A stretch of 37,808 nt of DNA, taken from Alphaproteobacteria bacterium. Its GTDB lineage: Bacteria > Pseudomonadota > Alphaproteobacteria > SP197. The notes beneath the pieces were generated by a model, which had not been told where the DNA came from, did not search any database, and saw only the letters and a list, made by a program, of their open reading frames with translations. The stretch covers positions 1-37,808 of the forward strand of contig JANQGO010000090.1 in assembly GCA_028277285.1 (NCBI GenBank), given 5' to 3'. This document shows, piece after piece, positions 7,794-18,011 of this stretch (position 1 is the first letter of the stretch; each line of letters opens with the position of its first letter). Position numbers and translations under genes: made by a program.

Positions 7794-8901
7794 GGTCAAG
7801 CTCCTCGGCAACGCGCCGGCGGAACCGCGCCTGTGAAATCTCCCAGCCGGGTGCAGGCGGCGGCAGGCCGCGCGCCGCCGGCGAATGCATCGTCGCCTGC
7901 AGATCGGCGAGCACGTCGAAGTCCTGCCGGTTGATGGCGTCCCACGCCTGATGGGTCATGCGGCGGCCTTCTTCGAGATCGGGATCATCGGCATCGTCGC
8001 CCAGGTAATAGAAACTCATCAGCTCGCGCGTGCGCGTCGGCGAGACCGGCTCGACCCGGAAGAACATGACGTGCTCGGGCACGAACTCCAAGAGCGTGTT
8101 GGGGAAGAGCATCGAGATATCCTGGTTCTTAAGCTGCTCGCCCTCGAAGCCGGGAAATGTATGGAACCCGGAATCGCCCTTGTTCTTGTCGGCGGCGCCG
8201 GAGAGGTAATGCACGCCGAAGACCCGGCCGGCCACATCGAAGTCGACGAAGTTCCGCGCCGCCTCGATCGGTCCGAGCTGCGTATGGATGAACGGCAGGT
8301 GATAGGTGTCGAGGTAGTTCTCGATGATAAGTTTCCAGTTGACCTCGAGCTCATAGGAGAGCGCGCCGCCGAACCGCAGCAGCGACAGATCCGCATGGGA
8401 CCAGCGCCGCGCCAATGGTTCGATGTGCTGCTCGAAGTCCGGACCGTCATCGTCGAGGCTCAGAAAGACTTGGTCGCACCAGACCGCCGAGCGCACAGGC
8501 TTGAGACTAAAGCCATCCTTTTCGAAATCCGCCGGCGCGGTGCCGTCTTCGGGCTCCCAGTGGGGTGTCGAGCGCAACGCGCCGTCCAGGCCATAGGCCC
8601 AACCGTGATAGGGACAGGTCACCACCGCCTTGGAATTGCAGGCCTCGCGCACGAGGCGCGCGCCGCGATGACGGCAGACGTTGTGGAACGCGGCGATACC
8701 ACCTGACCGTTGGCGCACCAGAACCAGCGGCAGTCCGGCCAACGTGATCGGGTGGCAGTCGCCGGCGTTGGGCAACTGATGACCGCTTGCGACGTGAACC
8801 CACGACTTCGAAAACAGCTTCTCGTTTTCCAGAGCGGCGAAGGCGTCGCTGCAATAGGCGTCGAGCGGCAATTCGACCGGTTGAAAGCCAAGCGGCGTCA
8901 T
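7786..8901 (-). CDS. Rieske non-heme iron oxygenase, alpha subunit
   Basis: Catalytic subunit of a Rieske oxygenase, 371 residues. The [2Fe-2S] site is C-R-H-R-G followed by CPYHGWAYG, so both C-x-H and C-x2-H pairs are present. The C-terminal catalytic domain contains WKLIIENYLDTYHLPFIH, which supplies the bridging Asp and the His ligands of mononuclear iron. The sequence resembles the broad group holding choline/glycine-betaine and carnitine-type monooxygenases and aromatic-ring enzymes. No beta subunit, ferredoxin or reductase gene is nearby, so electrons must come from proteins encoded elsewhere. The ATG overlaps the TGA of the acyl-CoA synthetase gene (ATGA), indicating coupled translation. 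The substrate is unknown; the neighbours suggest a nitrogen-containing compound or a carboxylate handled as a CoA ester. Confidence 0.9.
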   Translation of the reverse strand: MTPLGFQPVELPLDAYCSDAFAALENEKLFSKSWVHVASGHQLPNAGDCHPITLAGLPLVLVRQRSGGIAAFHNVCRHRGARLVREACNSKAVVTCPYHGWAYGLDGALRSTPHWEPEDGTAPADFEKDGFSLKPVRSAVWCDQVFLSLDDDGPDFEQHIEPLARRWSHADLSLLRFGGALSYELEVNWKLIIENYLDTYHLPFIHTQLGPIEAARNFVDFDVAGRVFGVHYLSGAADKNKGDSGFHTFPGFEGEQLKNQDISMLFPNTLLEFVPEHVMFFRVEPVSPTRTRELMSFYYLGDDADDPDLEEGRRMTHQAWDAINRQDFDVLADLQATMHSPAARGLPPPAPGWEISQARFRRRVAEELDLV

Positions 8902-11009
8902 GGGCCCCCAGCGACTTGCGGTTTTCGAGCACGCGGCACAACGACCGCGTCAACCGCCATGGTCTTTTCCGGACCGGCGATCAACGGATTGACGTCGAGT
9001 TCGGCGATCAAATCGCCATAGGCCATGGCCAGGCGCGACAGCGCGGTGAGGCTATGGCTTAGCCAGTCCAGTTCCACCGGCGGGGCGCCGCGCACGCCGG
9101 CCAGGAGACGGCTTACCTTGAGGCGGGAGAGCGCGCGCCTGGCATCGGCCATGTCGAAAGGCGGCAGAAGGAAGACACGGTCTTCCATCACCTCGATCAG
9201 CACGCCGCCGGCAGCGACCATGACCAGCGGCCCGAACTGCGGATCGTTGACGATGCCGGCGGCAAGCTCGACGCCCTTGGGCGCCATCTCGGCGATCAGC
9301 ACGCGCTCGCCGAGCCGGCCGGCGAGGTCGTCATAGGTCCGGCCGACCGCCTCGTCGCCTTCGACGTTCAGGCGAATGCCGTCGACCTCGGTCTTGTGCA
9401 GGATGCCGGGCGCGGCTGTCTTCATCGCCAGCGGACCGCCGATGTCTTGCGCGAACCGGACGGCTTCGTCGCGGTTGTAAGCGATCCGGCGCTGCGGTGC
9501 GCCCATGCCGAAGGTCGCGACAAGCGCCAGTGCTTCGTCCTCGTCGAACGGCTTGCCGGTCTTCAGGCGCTTGCGCCAGCGTTCGATGCGATCCTTGCCA
9601 ACCGTGTAGTGGTCGGTCTGGGGCTCGGCCTTCAGGCGGTCGCGGTAGTCCATCGCCCGGCGCACGGCCTTCAGGAACGTATGCGAGCCATCGAAGATCG
9701 GGATGCCGGCATCCGCCGCGGCGTCGAGAATGGGTTTGGGCGGTGTACGGCTCCAGTGCTGGCAGATGCCGACCGGCTTTTGCGTGTTGTCGTGAACGGC
9801 CTTGCAGATGTCGACCATCTCGGCCGTGATCGTGTCGGTCATGCCGAGGTCGGAGAACATCATGGCGACCGCCGTATCCGGATCGTCGATCAGCGCCTGC
9901 AGGCAGCCGCCAAAGACCTTGTCCCAGTCTTTGCCCGTGCCCCAGCAGTCGGTCGGGTTGACCGGATCCAGGCCGTACTCCAACAGCCCGGCAAGTTTCG
10001 CCGTCGTTGTCTCGTTGATGTCGGAGAACGGCACGCCTTCGCGGTCGGCAAGGTCGATCAGCATGCCGCGCGCCCCGCCGGAATCCATCGTGCCGGCCAG
10101 ACCCCCATCGGCCAGCGGCCGGTCGAGGGAGAGAAGCTGCGCCGTCGTCGCCAGCTCGTCGAAACTCTCGACGCGCAAGACGCCGTAATGGTCGAACACC
10201 GCCTCATAGGCGGCGTCGTTGCCGGCCATGGCGCCGGAATGGCTCTGCGCCAGGATCGCGCTCTTTTCCGTCCGCCCGACCTTCAAAGCAACCACGGGGA
10301 TGCCGCGATCCCGTGCCTTGCCGAGCGCCGCGCAAAAACCTTCGGGATCACGGACCGTCTCCAGGAACAGCATGATGACGCGAGTCGACTCGAGCTCCAG
10401 CGCGTAGTCGATGTAATCGGCCGCCGTCACCGTCATCTCCTGGCCGGCCGAGACGACGAGGTTGTAGCGCTTGCGCGGGTCGACGAACTGAAGCGTCAGG
10501 AACGCGACGCCGGAATGGGTGATGAAGGTCGCCGCGCCAGGGTCGGGCCATTCATGCATCATCGTCCAGGTCGCGCGCATGCCGGACGTCCGGTTCACCA
10601 CACCCATGCAGTTGGCGCCGCAAATCTTCAGGTCCGCCTCGCGCGCCATGTCGGTGACGCGCTGCTTCAGCTTCGGTTCGCCCGTGTCGCCTTCCAGGTA
10701 ACAGCTGGCGAAGATGGTGGCGGCGCCGACACCCGCCTCGATGACCTCGGCGATGGCCGCCTCCAGCCGGTCGTTGGCGATCGAGATGACCGCGTGATCG
10801 ACCGGCTCGGGTATCTCCGACAGGCGCGGGAAACAGGCATGGCCGTCGATGTCGTCGTGGTTGGGATTGACCGCGTAGACCGTGCCGGTGAACTCCGGAT
10901 TGGCGGCGTTGCGCAGGGTCCACAGACCGAACGAATCCTCGCGCGCCGACGCGCCGACGATTGCCATCGTCTTGGGTTCAAGCAGGGGACGGAGGGGATG
11001 ATCGCTCAT
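8898..11009 (-). CDS. NDP-forming acyl-CoA synthetase (acetate-CoA ligase family)
   Basis: Cytoplasmic enzyme of the ADP-forming acetyl/acyl-CoA synthetase family with alpha and beta parts in one chain, about 703 residues. It should join a carboxylic acid to CoA with ATP through a phosphohistidine. Domains in order are a CoA-binding Rossmann domain (TMAIVGASAREDSFG), succinyl-CoA-ligase-like domains holding the phospho-His motif QSHSGAMAGND and DSGGARGML, and a C-terminal ATP-grasp domain (LAMKTAAPGILHKTEVDGIRLN). I prefer ATG 11009 (MSDHPLRPLLEPK) over GTG 11048, whose extra 13 residues look non-native. It is the first gene of the minus-strand catabolic series and is divergent from selA. It probably activates a carboxylate in the pathway, for which no specific substrate can be read. 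Confidence 0.88.
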   Translation of the reverse strand: MSDHPLRPLLEPKTMAIVGASAREDSFGLWTLRNAANPEFTGTVYAVNPNHDDIDGHACFPRLSEIPEPVDHAVISIANDRLEAAIAEVIEAGVGAATIFASCYLEGDTGEPKLKQRVTDMAREADLKICGANCMGVVNRTSGMRATWTMMHEWPDPGAATFITHSGVAFLTLQFVDPRKRYNLVVSAGQEMTVTAADYIDYALELESTRVIMLFLETVRDPEGFCAALGKARDRGIPVVALKVGRTEKSAILAQSHSGAMAGNDAAYEAVFDHYGVLRVESFDELATTAQLLSLDRPLADGGLAGTMDSGGARGMLIDLADREGVPFSDINETTTAKLAGLLEYGLDPVNPTDCWGTGKDWDKVFGGCLQALIDDPDTAVAMMFSDLGMTDTITAEMVDICKAVHDNTQKPVGICQHWSRTPPKPILDAAADAGIPIFDGSHTFLKAVRRAMDYRDRLKAEPQTDHYTVGKDRIERWRKRLKTGKPFDEDEALALVATFGMGAPQRRIAYNRDEAVRFAQDIGGPLAMKTAAPGILHKTEVDGIRLNVEGDEAVGRTYDDLAGRLGERVLIAEMAPKGVELAAGIVNDPQFGPLVMVAAGGVLIEVMEDRVFLLPPFDMADARRALSRLKVSRLLAGVRGAPPVELDWLSHSLTALSRLAMAYGDLIAELDVNPLIAGPEKTMAVDAVVVPRARKPQVAGGP

Positions 11010-11167
11010 GACGGCGGCGAGACTAGCACCGGAATCGCCCCCCGCCACCCCGATCTTCGGAGCCCATGGGGCCTGATCACGTCCCGATGATCACCGGTCA
11101 CAGCCCTTTCGGGACGGCCACGGCCCAGCTAGACTGCCGCCAGCGACACCGTGTGTGGAGCGCGCTT
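11010..11167. promoter_or_regulatory. Divergent intergenic region between acyl-CoA synthetase and selA
   Basis: This stretch must hold promoters for the minus-strand catabolic series and for the plus-strand sel genes. GGAG at 11157-11160, seven bases before TTG 11168, is the probable selA ribosome site. I cannot identify convincing -35/-10 pairs or an operator. Confidence 0.4.
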
Positions 11168-12558
11168 TTGAGTTTTAAGTCAGCTATTCCATCCGTCGAC
11201 CGGCTGCTCGGCCTGCCCGGCTTGCAAGCGCTGGCGGTGAGTCACGGCCGCACGTTGACGACCGATGCGGTGCGCCACGTGCTCGCCGGCCTGCGCGCCA
11301 TGCCGGACGATGCATCACCCGACCTGAGCGACGCGACGCTGGTGCGCCAGGTCACCGAATGCGCGCATCGCCGCGTCGCGCTGTCGTTGCGTCCCGTCTT
11401 CAACCTGACCGGCACCGTGCTGCACACCAATCTCGGCCGCGCGCCCTTGCCCGAAAGCGCGATCGACGCGATGGCGGCGGTCGCGCGTGGCGCCAGCAAC
11501 CTGGAGTACGCCATTGCCGCCGGCAAGCGCGGCGATCGCGATGACCACATCGAGGAACGCCTGTGCCGCCTGACCGGGGCCGAGGCGGCGACCGTCGTCA
11601 ACAACAACGCGGCCGCCGTCCTGCTGGCGTTGAACGCGCTGGCCGCCCGCAAGGAGGTGCCGGTCTCGCGCGGTGAGCTGATCGAGATCGGCGGCGCGTT
11701 CCGCCTGCCCGACATCATGCGCCGCGCCGGCACCCGTCTGGTCGAGGTCGGCACGACAAACCGCACCCACGCCCGCGACTACGAAGGGGCGATCGGCGAG
11801 CGCACCGCACTCTTGATGAAGGTCCACACCAGCAACTACGCGGTCGAAGGTTTCACCGCCGCGGTCGCGGAGTCGGAGCTGGCGGCCATTGCCCATGAAC
11901 ACGGTCTGCCGCTGATGACCGATCTGGGCAGCGGCACGCTGGTCGACCTCACCGCTTACGGCCTGCCCGCCGAACCGACGGTTGGCGGCATGATCGCAGC
12001 CGGTGCGGACCTCGTCACCTTCTCCGGCGACAAGCTGCTCGGTGGACCCCAGGCCGGCCTTATCGTCGGCCGGGCCGACCTGATCGCGAAGCTCAAAAAG
12101 AATCCGATGAAACGCGCCCTGCGCTGCGACAAGGTGACGCTCGCCGCGCTGGAAGCCGTGCTCATCCTCTACGAAGACCCGGACAGCCTACCCGATCGGC
12201 TGCCCGCCTTGCGTCTGCTCACACGTGCGGAAGAAGTCATACGGGCGGACGCCGAGGTCGTGCTGCCGGTCTTGGCGCGAGCCCTCGACGGGCATGCCGA
12301 GGTCGACATCGTCGCGGTCAAGAGCCAGATCGGCAGCGGCGCGTTGCCGGTCGATCTCCTACCCAGCGCGGCCTTGCGGCTGCGCAGCACCGCTTCAAAG
12401 AGACGCCAGGGCCGCGCGCTCAAGGAACTCGCCGCTGCCTTCCGCGGCCTGCCATGCCCGGTGATCGGACGGGTCGGCGACAACGCGCTGATGTTCGACC
12501 TGCGCTGCCTGGACGACAAGGCGGCGTTCACCGCGCAACTCGACCGCCTGGTCCTGCC

Positions 12559-12562
<4 letters not shown>
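11168..12562 (+). CDS. selA: L-seryl-tRNA(Sec) selenium transferase SelA
   Basis: PLP enzyme that converts Ser-tRNA(Sec) to Sec-tRNA(Sec) using selenophosphate. The protein shows [15 protein letters not shown] at the N-terminus, [17 protein letters not shown], a [12 protein letters not shown] segment and the PLP-lysine motif [17 protein letters not shown] (Lys at about residue 289). I start at TTG 11168, giving 464 residues, almost exactly the length of the E. coli enzyme (463). GGAG lies seven bases upstream, and family similarity begins right after it. The track's ATG at 11066 adds 34 residues with no family likeness. The stop overlaps the start of selB in GTGA, so translation of the two is coupled. 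It serves the selenoprotein gene about 6 kb away. Confidence 0.96.
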
Positions 12563-14497
<1,935 letters not shown>

Positions 14498-14505
<8 letters not shown>

Positions 14506-15667
14506 GTCCTTTTCCGTCCAGGCACTCGCCGCCGGTTTGCTCGCCTCCTTTGTCGGCTTTGCCAGCTCGTTCGCGGTCGTGCTTCAGGGCCTGACGGCCG
14601 CCGGCGCCAGTCAGGCCGAGGCCGCATCCGGCCTGATCGCGCTCTCCATTTCCATGGGGCTGTGCGCGATCTGGCTCAGTCTAAAATCAAAGCTGCCGAT
14701 CTCGGTCGCCTGGTCGACGCCCGGCGCGGCGTTGCTGGCGACCTCCGGCGCCGTCGAGGGCGGTTTCGCCGCGGCGGTCGGCGCGTTCCTGGTCACCGGC
14801 GTGCTGCTGGTGATCGCCGGCCTGTGGAAACCTCTCGGCCGCTGGGTCGCCGCGATCCCCTCCCCGCTGGCCAACGCGCTTCTGGCCGGCGTGCTGCTCG
14901 GCCTTTGCCTGGCGCCGGTCAAGGCGGTCGCCGAGCTGCCTCTGCTCGCTCTGCCCATCATCGTCGTCTGGGCCGTCATGGCGCGCTTCACCCGTATCTA
15001 TGCGGTGCCCGCCGCCGTCGTCGTGACCGCCGTCATCATCGCCACGACCACCGACATGTCGGCGATGAAGATGAACGCGCTGTGGCCCGATCCGATCCTG
15101 GTCATGCCGGTGTTTTCGCCCGAGGCCATGATCGGCATCGCCCTGCCGCTCTTCATCGTGACCATGGCGTCCCAGAACATCCCGGGCATGGCGGTATTGC
15201 ACGCCAACAGCTATTACCCCAACCCCAGTCCGCTGTTCGCCACCACCGGCCTGTTCAGCCTGTTCTCGGCGCCGTTCGGCGGTCACGCGGTCAATCTGGC
15301 GGCGATCACCGCGGCGCTGTGCGCCGGCGACAACGCCCATGACGATCCGGCGCGGCGTTACTGGGCGGCCGTGGTCGCCGGCATCGGCTATATCTTCTTT
15401 GGGTTGATCGCGGGCGCGGCGACCGCGTTCATCGCCATCGCGCCGCCGCTTCTGATCCAGGCGGTCGCCGGCCTGGCGCTTTTGGGCGCGCTTGGCATGT
15501 CTTTGGTCAACGCGTTCAGCGACGCCAAGGACCGGGAAGCCGCCATCGTGACCTTCCTGGTCACCGCCTCGGGCCTGACGTTCTTCGGCATCAGCGGCGC
15601 GTTCTGGGGTTTGATCGCCGGCGGCGCGGTGATGGCGCTGGCGCGCTGGCGGCGCGGTACGGCGTGA
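14498..15667 (+). CDS. BenE-family permease
   Basis: An integral membrane protein of 389 residues, with about 12 predicted hydrophobic segments, of the BenE (benzoate/H+ symporter-like) family. The opening SVQALAAGLLASFVGFASSFAVVLQGL and the segment SKLPISVAWSTPGAALLATSGAVEGG, which contains the Ser-Thr-Pro-Gly signature of this group, support the call. It starts 8 bases inside the end of selB and ends 23 bases before tRNA-Sec, so it is embedded in the selenocysteine operon. BenE is named for benzoate, but many members have unknown ligands. Its position raises the possibility that it moves a selenium or sulfur oxyanion or an organic acid; this is inference only. No aromatic-degradation genes lie beside it. 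Confidence 0.88.
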
Positions 15668-15690
15668 GACGAGGCCATGGTCATAGCTAT

Positions 15691-15785
15691 GGAAAGGGGT
15701 CGCATCCGGTGATGCGCCCGGTCTTCAAAACCGGTGAGACGCGTTCGACGGGTCTGGTGGGTTCGACTCCCACCCCTTTCCGCCA
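15691..15785 (+). tRNA. selC: tRNA-Sec, anticodon TCA
   Basis: A 95-nucleotide tRNA with all the special features of selenocysteine tRNA. The acceptor stem has eight pairs (GGAAAGGG with CCCTTTCC) and the T stem five (GTGGG/CCCAC), giving the 8+5 bacterial arrangement. The D arm has a six-pair stem CGCATC/GATGCG with a four-base loop. The anticodon stem CCGGT/ACCGG holds the loop CTTCAAA, with anticodon TCA at 15725-15727. A long variable arm (15735-15756) follows and the T loop is TTCGACT. The 3' end G-CCA is encoded. It sits between the permease and selD genes, 23 bases after the permease stop. It reads UGA as Sec and supplies the selenoprotein gene that converges on this locus. Confidence 0.97.
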
Positions 15786-15803
15786 CCGCCGCCCGGCGGG
15801 CTC

Positions 15804-18011
15804 ATGACACCTGCGGAACCGGTTACCACGGACATCGTGCTTGTCGGCGGCGGCCACGCCCATGTCGAGGTGGTCCGCCGCTTCGCCATGGAACCCGAGC
15901 CCGGCGCGCGGCTGACCATTGTCGCGCGCGACACCTTCACGCCCTATTCCGGCATGCTGCCGGGCTACCTGGCCGGCCATTACGACCACGCCGCCTGTCA
16001 CATCGACCTGCGCCCGCTCGCGCGGATGGCGCGTGCCCGGCTGATCCATGCGCCGGCCACCGGCCTCGACCCGATCGCGGGTAACATCGCCATCGAGGGA
16101 CGCCCGCCGGTGCCCTATGACCTCGCGTCGATCGACATCGGCTCGGTGCCGACCACGTTGGGCATCGCCGGCGCCGACGACCACGCCATCCCGGTCAAGC
16201 CGGTCGACCGGTTCCTGGCCCGGTGGCAAGGCGTCGAAGCGCGCCTATCGGAGACCAGCGGGCCTTTCCGGCTGACCGTGGTCGGCGGTGGCGCGGGCGG
16301 TGTCGAGGTCGCGCTTTCCCTGCGCCACCGGCTGCGCCGTCACCTCGCCGAACAAGGCGGCGATCCCGACCGCGTTGCCGTCACCGTCGTAACCGACCGC
16401 CATACCGTTCTGCATCAGCATGCCATGCCGGTGCGCCGCGCCATGATCGGCGCACTTGGCAAACGCAACGTCACGATCGTCACCGGCCATAAGGTCGTCG
16501 CCTTCAACACCGACCGCGTCGTCTGCGACCCCGAAAAGGAGATCGTCAGCGACGCCGCCGTACTCGTGACCCACGCGGCCGCCCATCCGTGGCTCAAATC
16601 GACCGGCCTTGATCTGGACGACAGCGGGTTCATCAAGGTCGGCCCGACTTTGCAAGCCGTCTCCCATCCTGCGGTCTTCGCCGCCGGCGATGTCGCCGCG
16701 TTCACCAGCCAGCCATTGGCCAAGAGCGGTGTCTATGCCGTGCGCAAAGGCCCGGTTCTGGCCGAGAACCTGAGGCTTATGGCGCGCGGGTTGCGGCCCC
16801 GGCCCTATCGCCCGCAGGGCCGCACCCTGGCGCTCATCTCGACCGGCGACCAGAACGCCGTGGCGTCCTGGGGTCCGCTCGCGATCGAAGGCGCCTGGGT
16901 ATGGCGCTGGAAGGACCGCATCGACCGGCGCTGGATGGCGGTCTATCAGGACATCGAACCGATGCCCGAGGATCCGACGGATCCCATGCGCTGCGGCGGC
17001 TGCGGCGCCAAGGCGCCGGCGGCGGTGCTGGATCGTGCGCTCGCCCGTCTCGACGTCAAAGCCAACCCGTCGCTCGTCGCCGGACTGGATGCACCGGACG
17101 ATGCCGCCGTTTTCACACCGCCTGCCGGTGAGGTCGCCGTGCAGACGGTCGACCAGTTCCGAGCGCTGGTTGACGACCCCCACCTGTTCGGCCGGCTGAT
17201 GGCGGTGCATGCCCTGGGCGATCTTCATGCCATGGGCGCGACACCGGCGGTGGCGCTGGCACTGGTCGGCCTGCCGTTTGCCGATCCCGCACGCATGGAG
17301 TCGGATCTCGTCCAGGTTCTCGCCGGCGCGCTTCAGGTTCTGAACGAAGAAAACTGCGCGCTCGCCGGCGGCCACACCAGCGAGGCCCAGGAGTTCACCT
17401 TCGGCCTGTCGCTGACCGGCTTTGCCCGCGAAGACGCCCTCTTGACGAAAGGCGGCTTGCGGCCCGGCGACGATCTGATCCTGACCAAACCGCTCGGCAC
17501 CGGCGTCCTATTCGCCGCCGACATGCGCGGCGCGGCCAAGAGCGCCTGGGTCGAGGCGGCGCTCACCTGCATGCTGCAATCGAGCGCGGCGGCCGCGCGC
17601 TGTCTTCAGGCCCACGGCGCAAAGGCGGCGACCGATGTCACCGGCTTCGGTCTGGCCGGTCATTTGCTCGAAATGCTGCGCGCCTCCTCGGCAAGCGCCG
17701 ACCTGTGGCTCGATGCGCTGCCGGTGCTGGACGGAGCACGCGACCTTTTCGCGCGCGGTTTCGCGAGTACGCTGCAGCCCGCCAATGTAGAAACCGCCGC
17801 ACCTGCGCTTGACGACGGCAACGACTCCATCCTGTTCGATCCGCAGACCGCCGGTGGTTTGCTGGCCGGCATCGCGCCCGACAGGAGCACGGCCTGTCTG
17901 AAAGACCTGCACGACGCGGGCTATGGTTCAGCCCGCGTCGTCGGCCGTGTCACCGGCCCGGGTCAGGGCCGTATCGTCATCAAACGTGATAGGTCTCCGG
18001 CACCAGCATGA
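15804..18011 (+). CDS. selD: FAD-dependent oxidoreductase-selenophosphate synthase fusion (SelD)
   Basis: A 735-residue, two-part protein. Residues 1 to about 385 are a pyridine-nucleotide-disulfide-type FAD oxidoreductase: VLVGGGHAHVEVV at the FAD site, VVGGGAGGVEVALSLRHRL at the NAD(P)H site, and VFAAGDVAAF, the late FAD motif, resembling NADH dehydrogenase-2/sulfide-quinone reductase. From about residue 390 it is SelD, which makes selenophosphate from selenide and ATP. The catalytic segment is CGGCGAKAP: Cys400 aligns with E. coli Cys17 and Lys403 with Lys20, while the second cysteine (Cys19) is Ala. Further SelD motifs are LGDLHAMGATP, LAGGHTSEAQEFTFG and TDVTGFGLAGH. Such fusions are known in several bacteria; the first half may generate or deliver reduced selenium. 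It begins 18 bases after tRNA-Sec. Its 3' end overlaps the end of the convergent selenoprotein gene by 32 bases. Confidence 0.95.
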   Translation: MTPAEPVTTDIVLVGGGHAHVEVVRRFAMEPEPGARLTIVARDTFTPYSGMLPGYLAGHYDHAACHIDLRPLARMARARLIHAPATGLDPIAGNIAIEGRPPVPYDLASIDIGSVPTTLGIAGADDHAIPVKPVDRFLARWQGVEARLSETSGPFRLTVVGGGAGGVEVALSLRHRLRRHLAEQGGDPDRVAVTVVTDRHTVLHQHAMPVRRAMIGALGKRNVTIVTGHKVVAFNTDRVVCDPEKEIVSDAAVLVTHAAAHPWLKSTGLDLDDSGFIKVGPTLQAVSHPAVFAAGDVAAFTSQPLAKSGVYAVRKGPVLAENLRLMARGLRPRPYRPQGRTLALISTGDQNAVASWGPLAIEGAWVWRWKDRIDRRWMAVYQDIEPMPEDPTDPMRCGGCGAKAPAAVLDRALARLDVKANPSLVAGLDAPDDAAVFTPPAGEVAVQTVDQFRALVDDPHLFGRLMAVHALGDLHAMGATPAVALALVGLPFADPARMESDLVQVLAGALQVLNEENCALAGGHTSEAQEFTFGLSLTGFAREDALLTKGGLRPGDDLILTKPLGTGVLFAADMRGAAKSAWVEAALTCMLQSSAAAARCLQAHGAKAATDVTGFGLAGHLLEMLRASSASADLWLDALPVLDGARDLFARGFASTLQPANVETAAPALDDGNDSILFDPQTAGGLLAGIAPDRSTACLKDLHDAGYGSARVVGRVTGPGQGRIVIKRDRSPAPA

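Noticed and set aside
9396-11090. 564-residue plus-strand ORF opposite the acyl-CoA synthetase
   Set aside because: Antisense shadow; no recognisable domain, while the minus-strand protein is a complete family member.
11066-11167. Extension of SelA to the upstream ATG at 11066
   Set aside because: The added 34 residues have no similarity to SelA. The TTG at 11168 has a ribosome site and gives the normal length.
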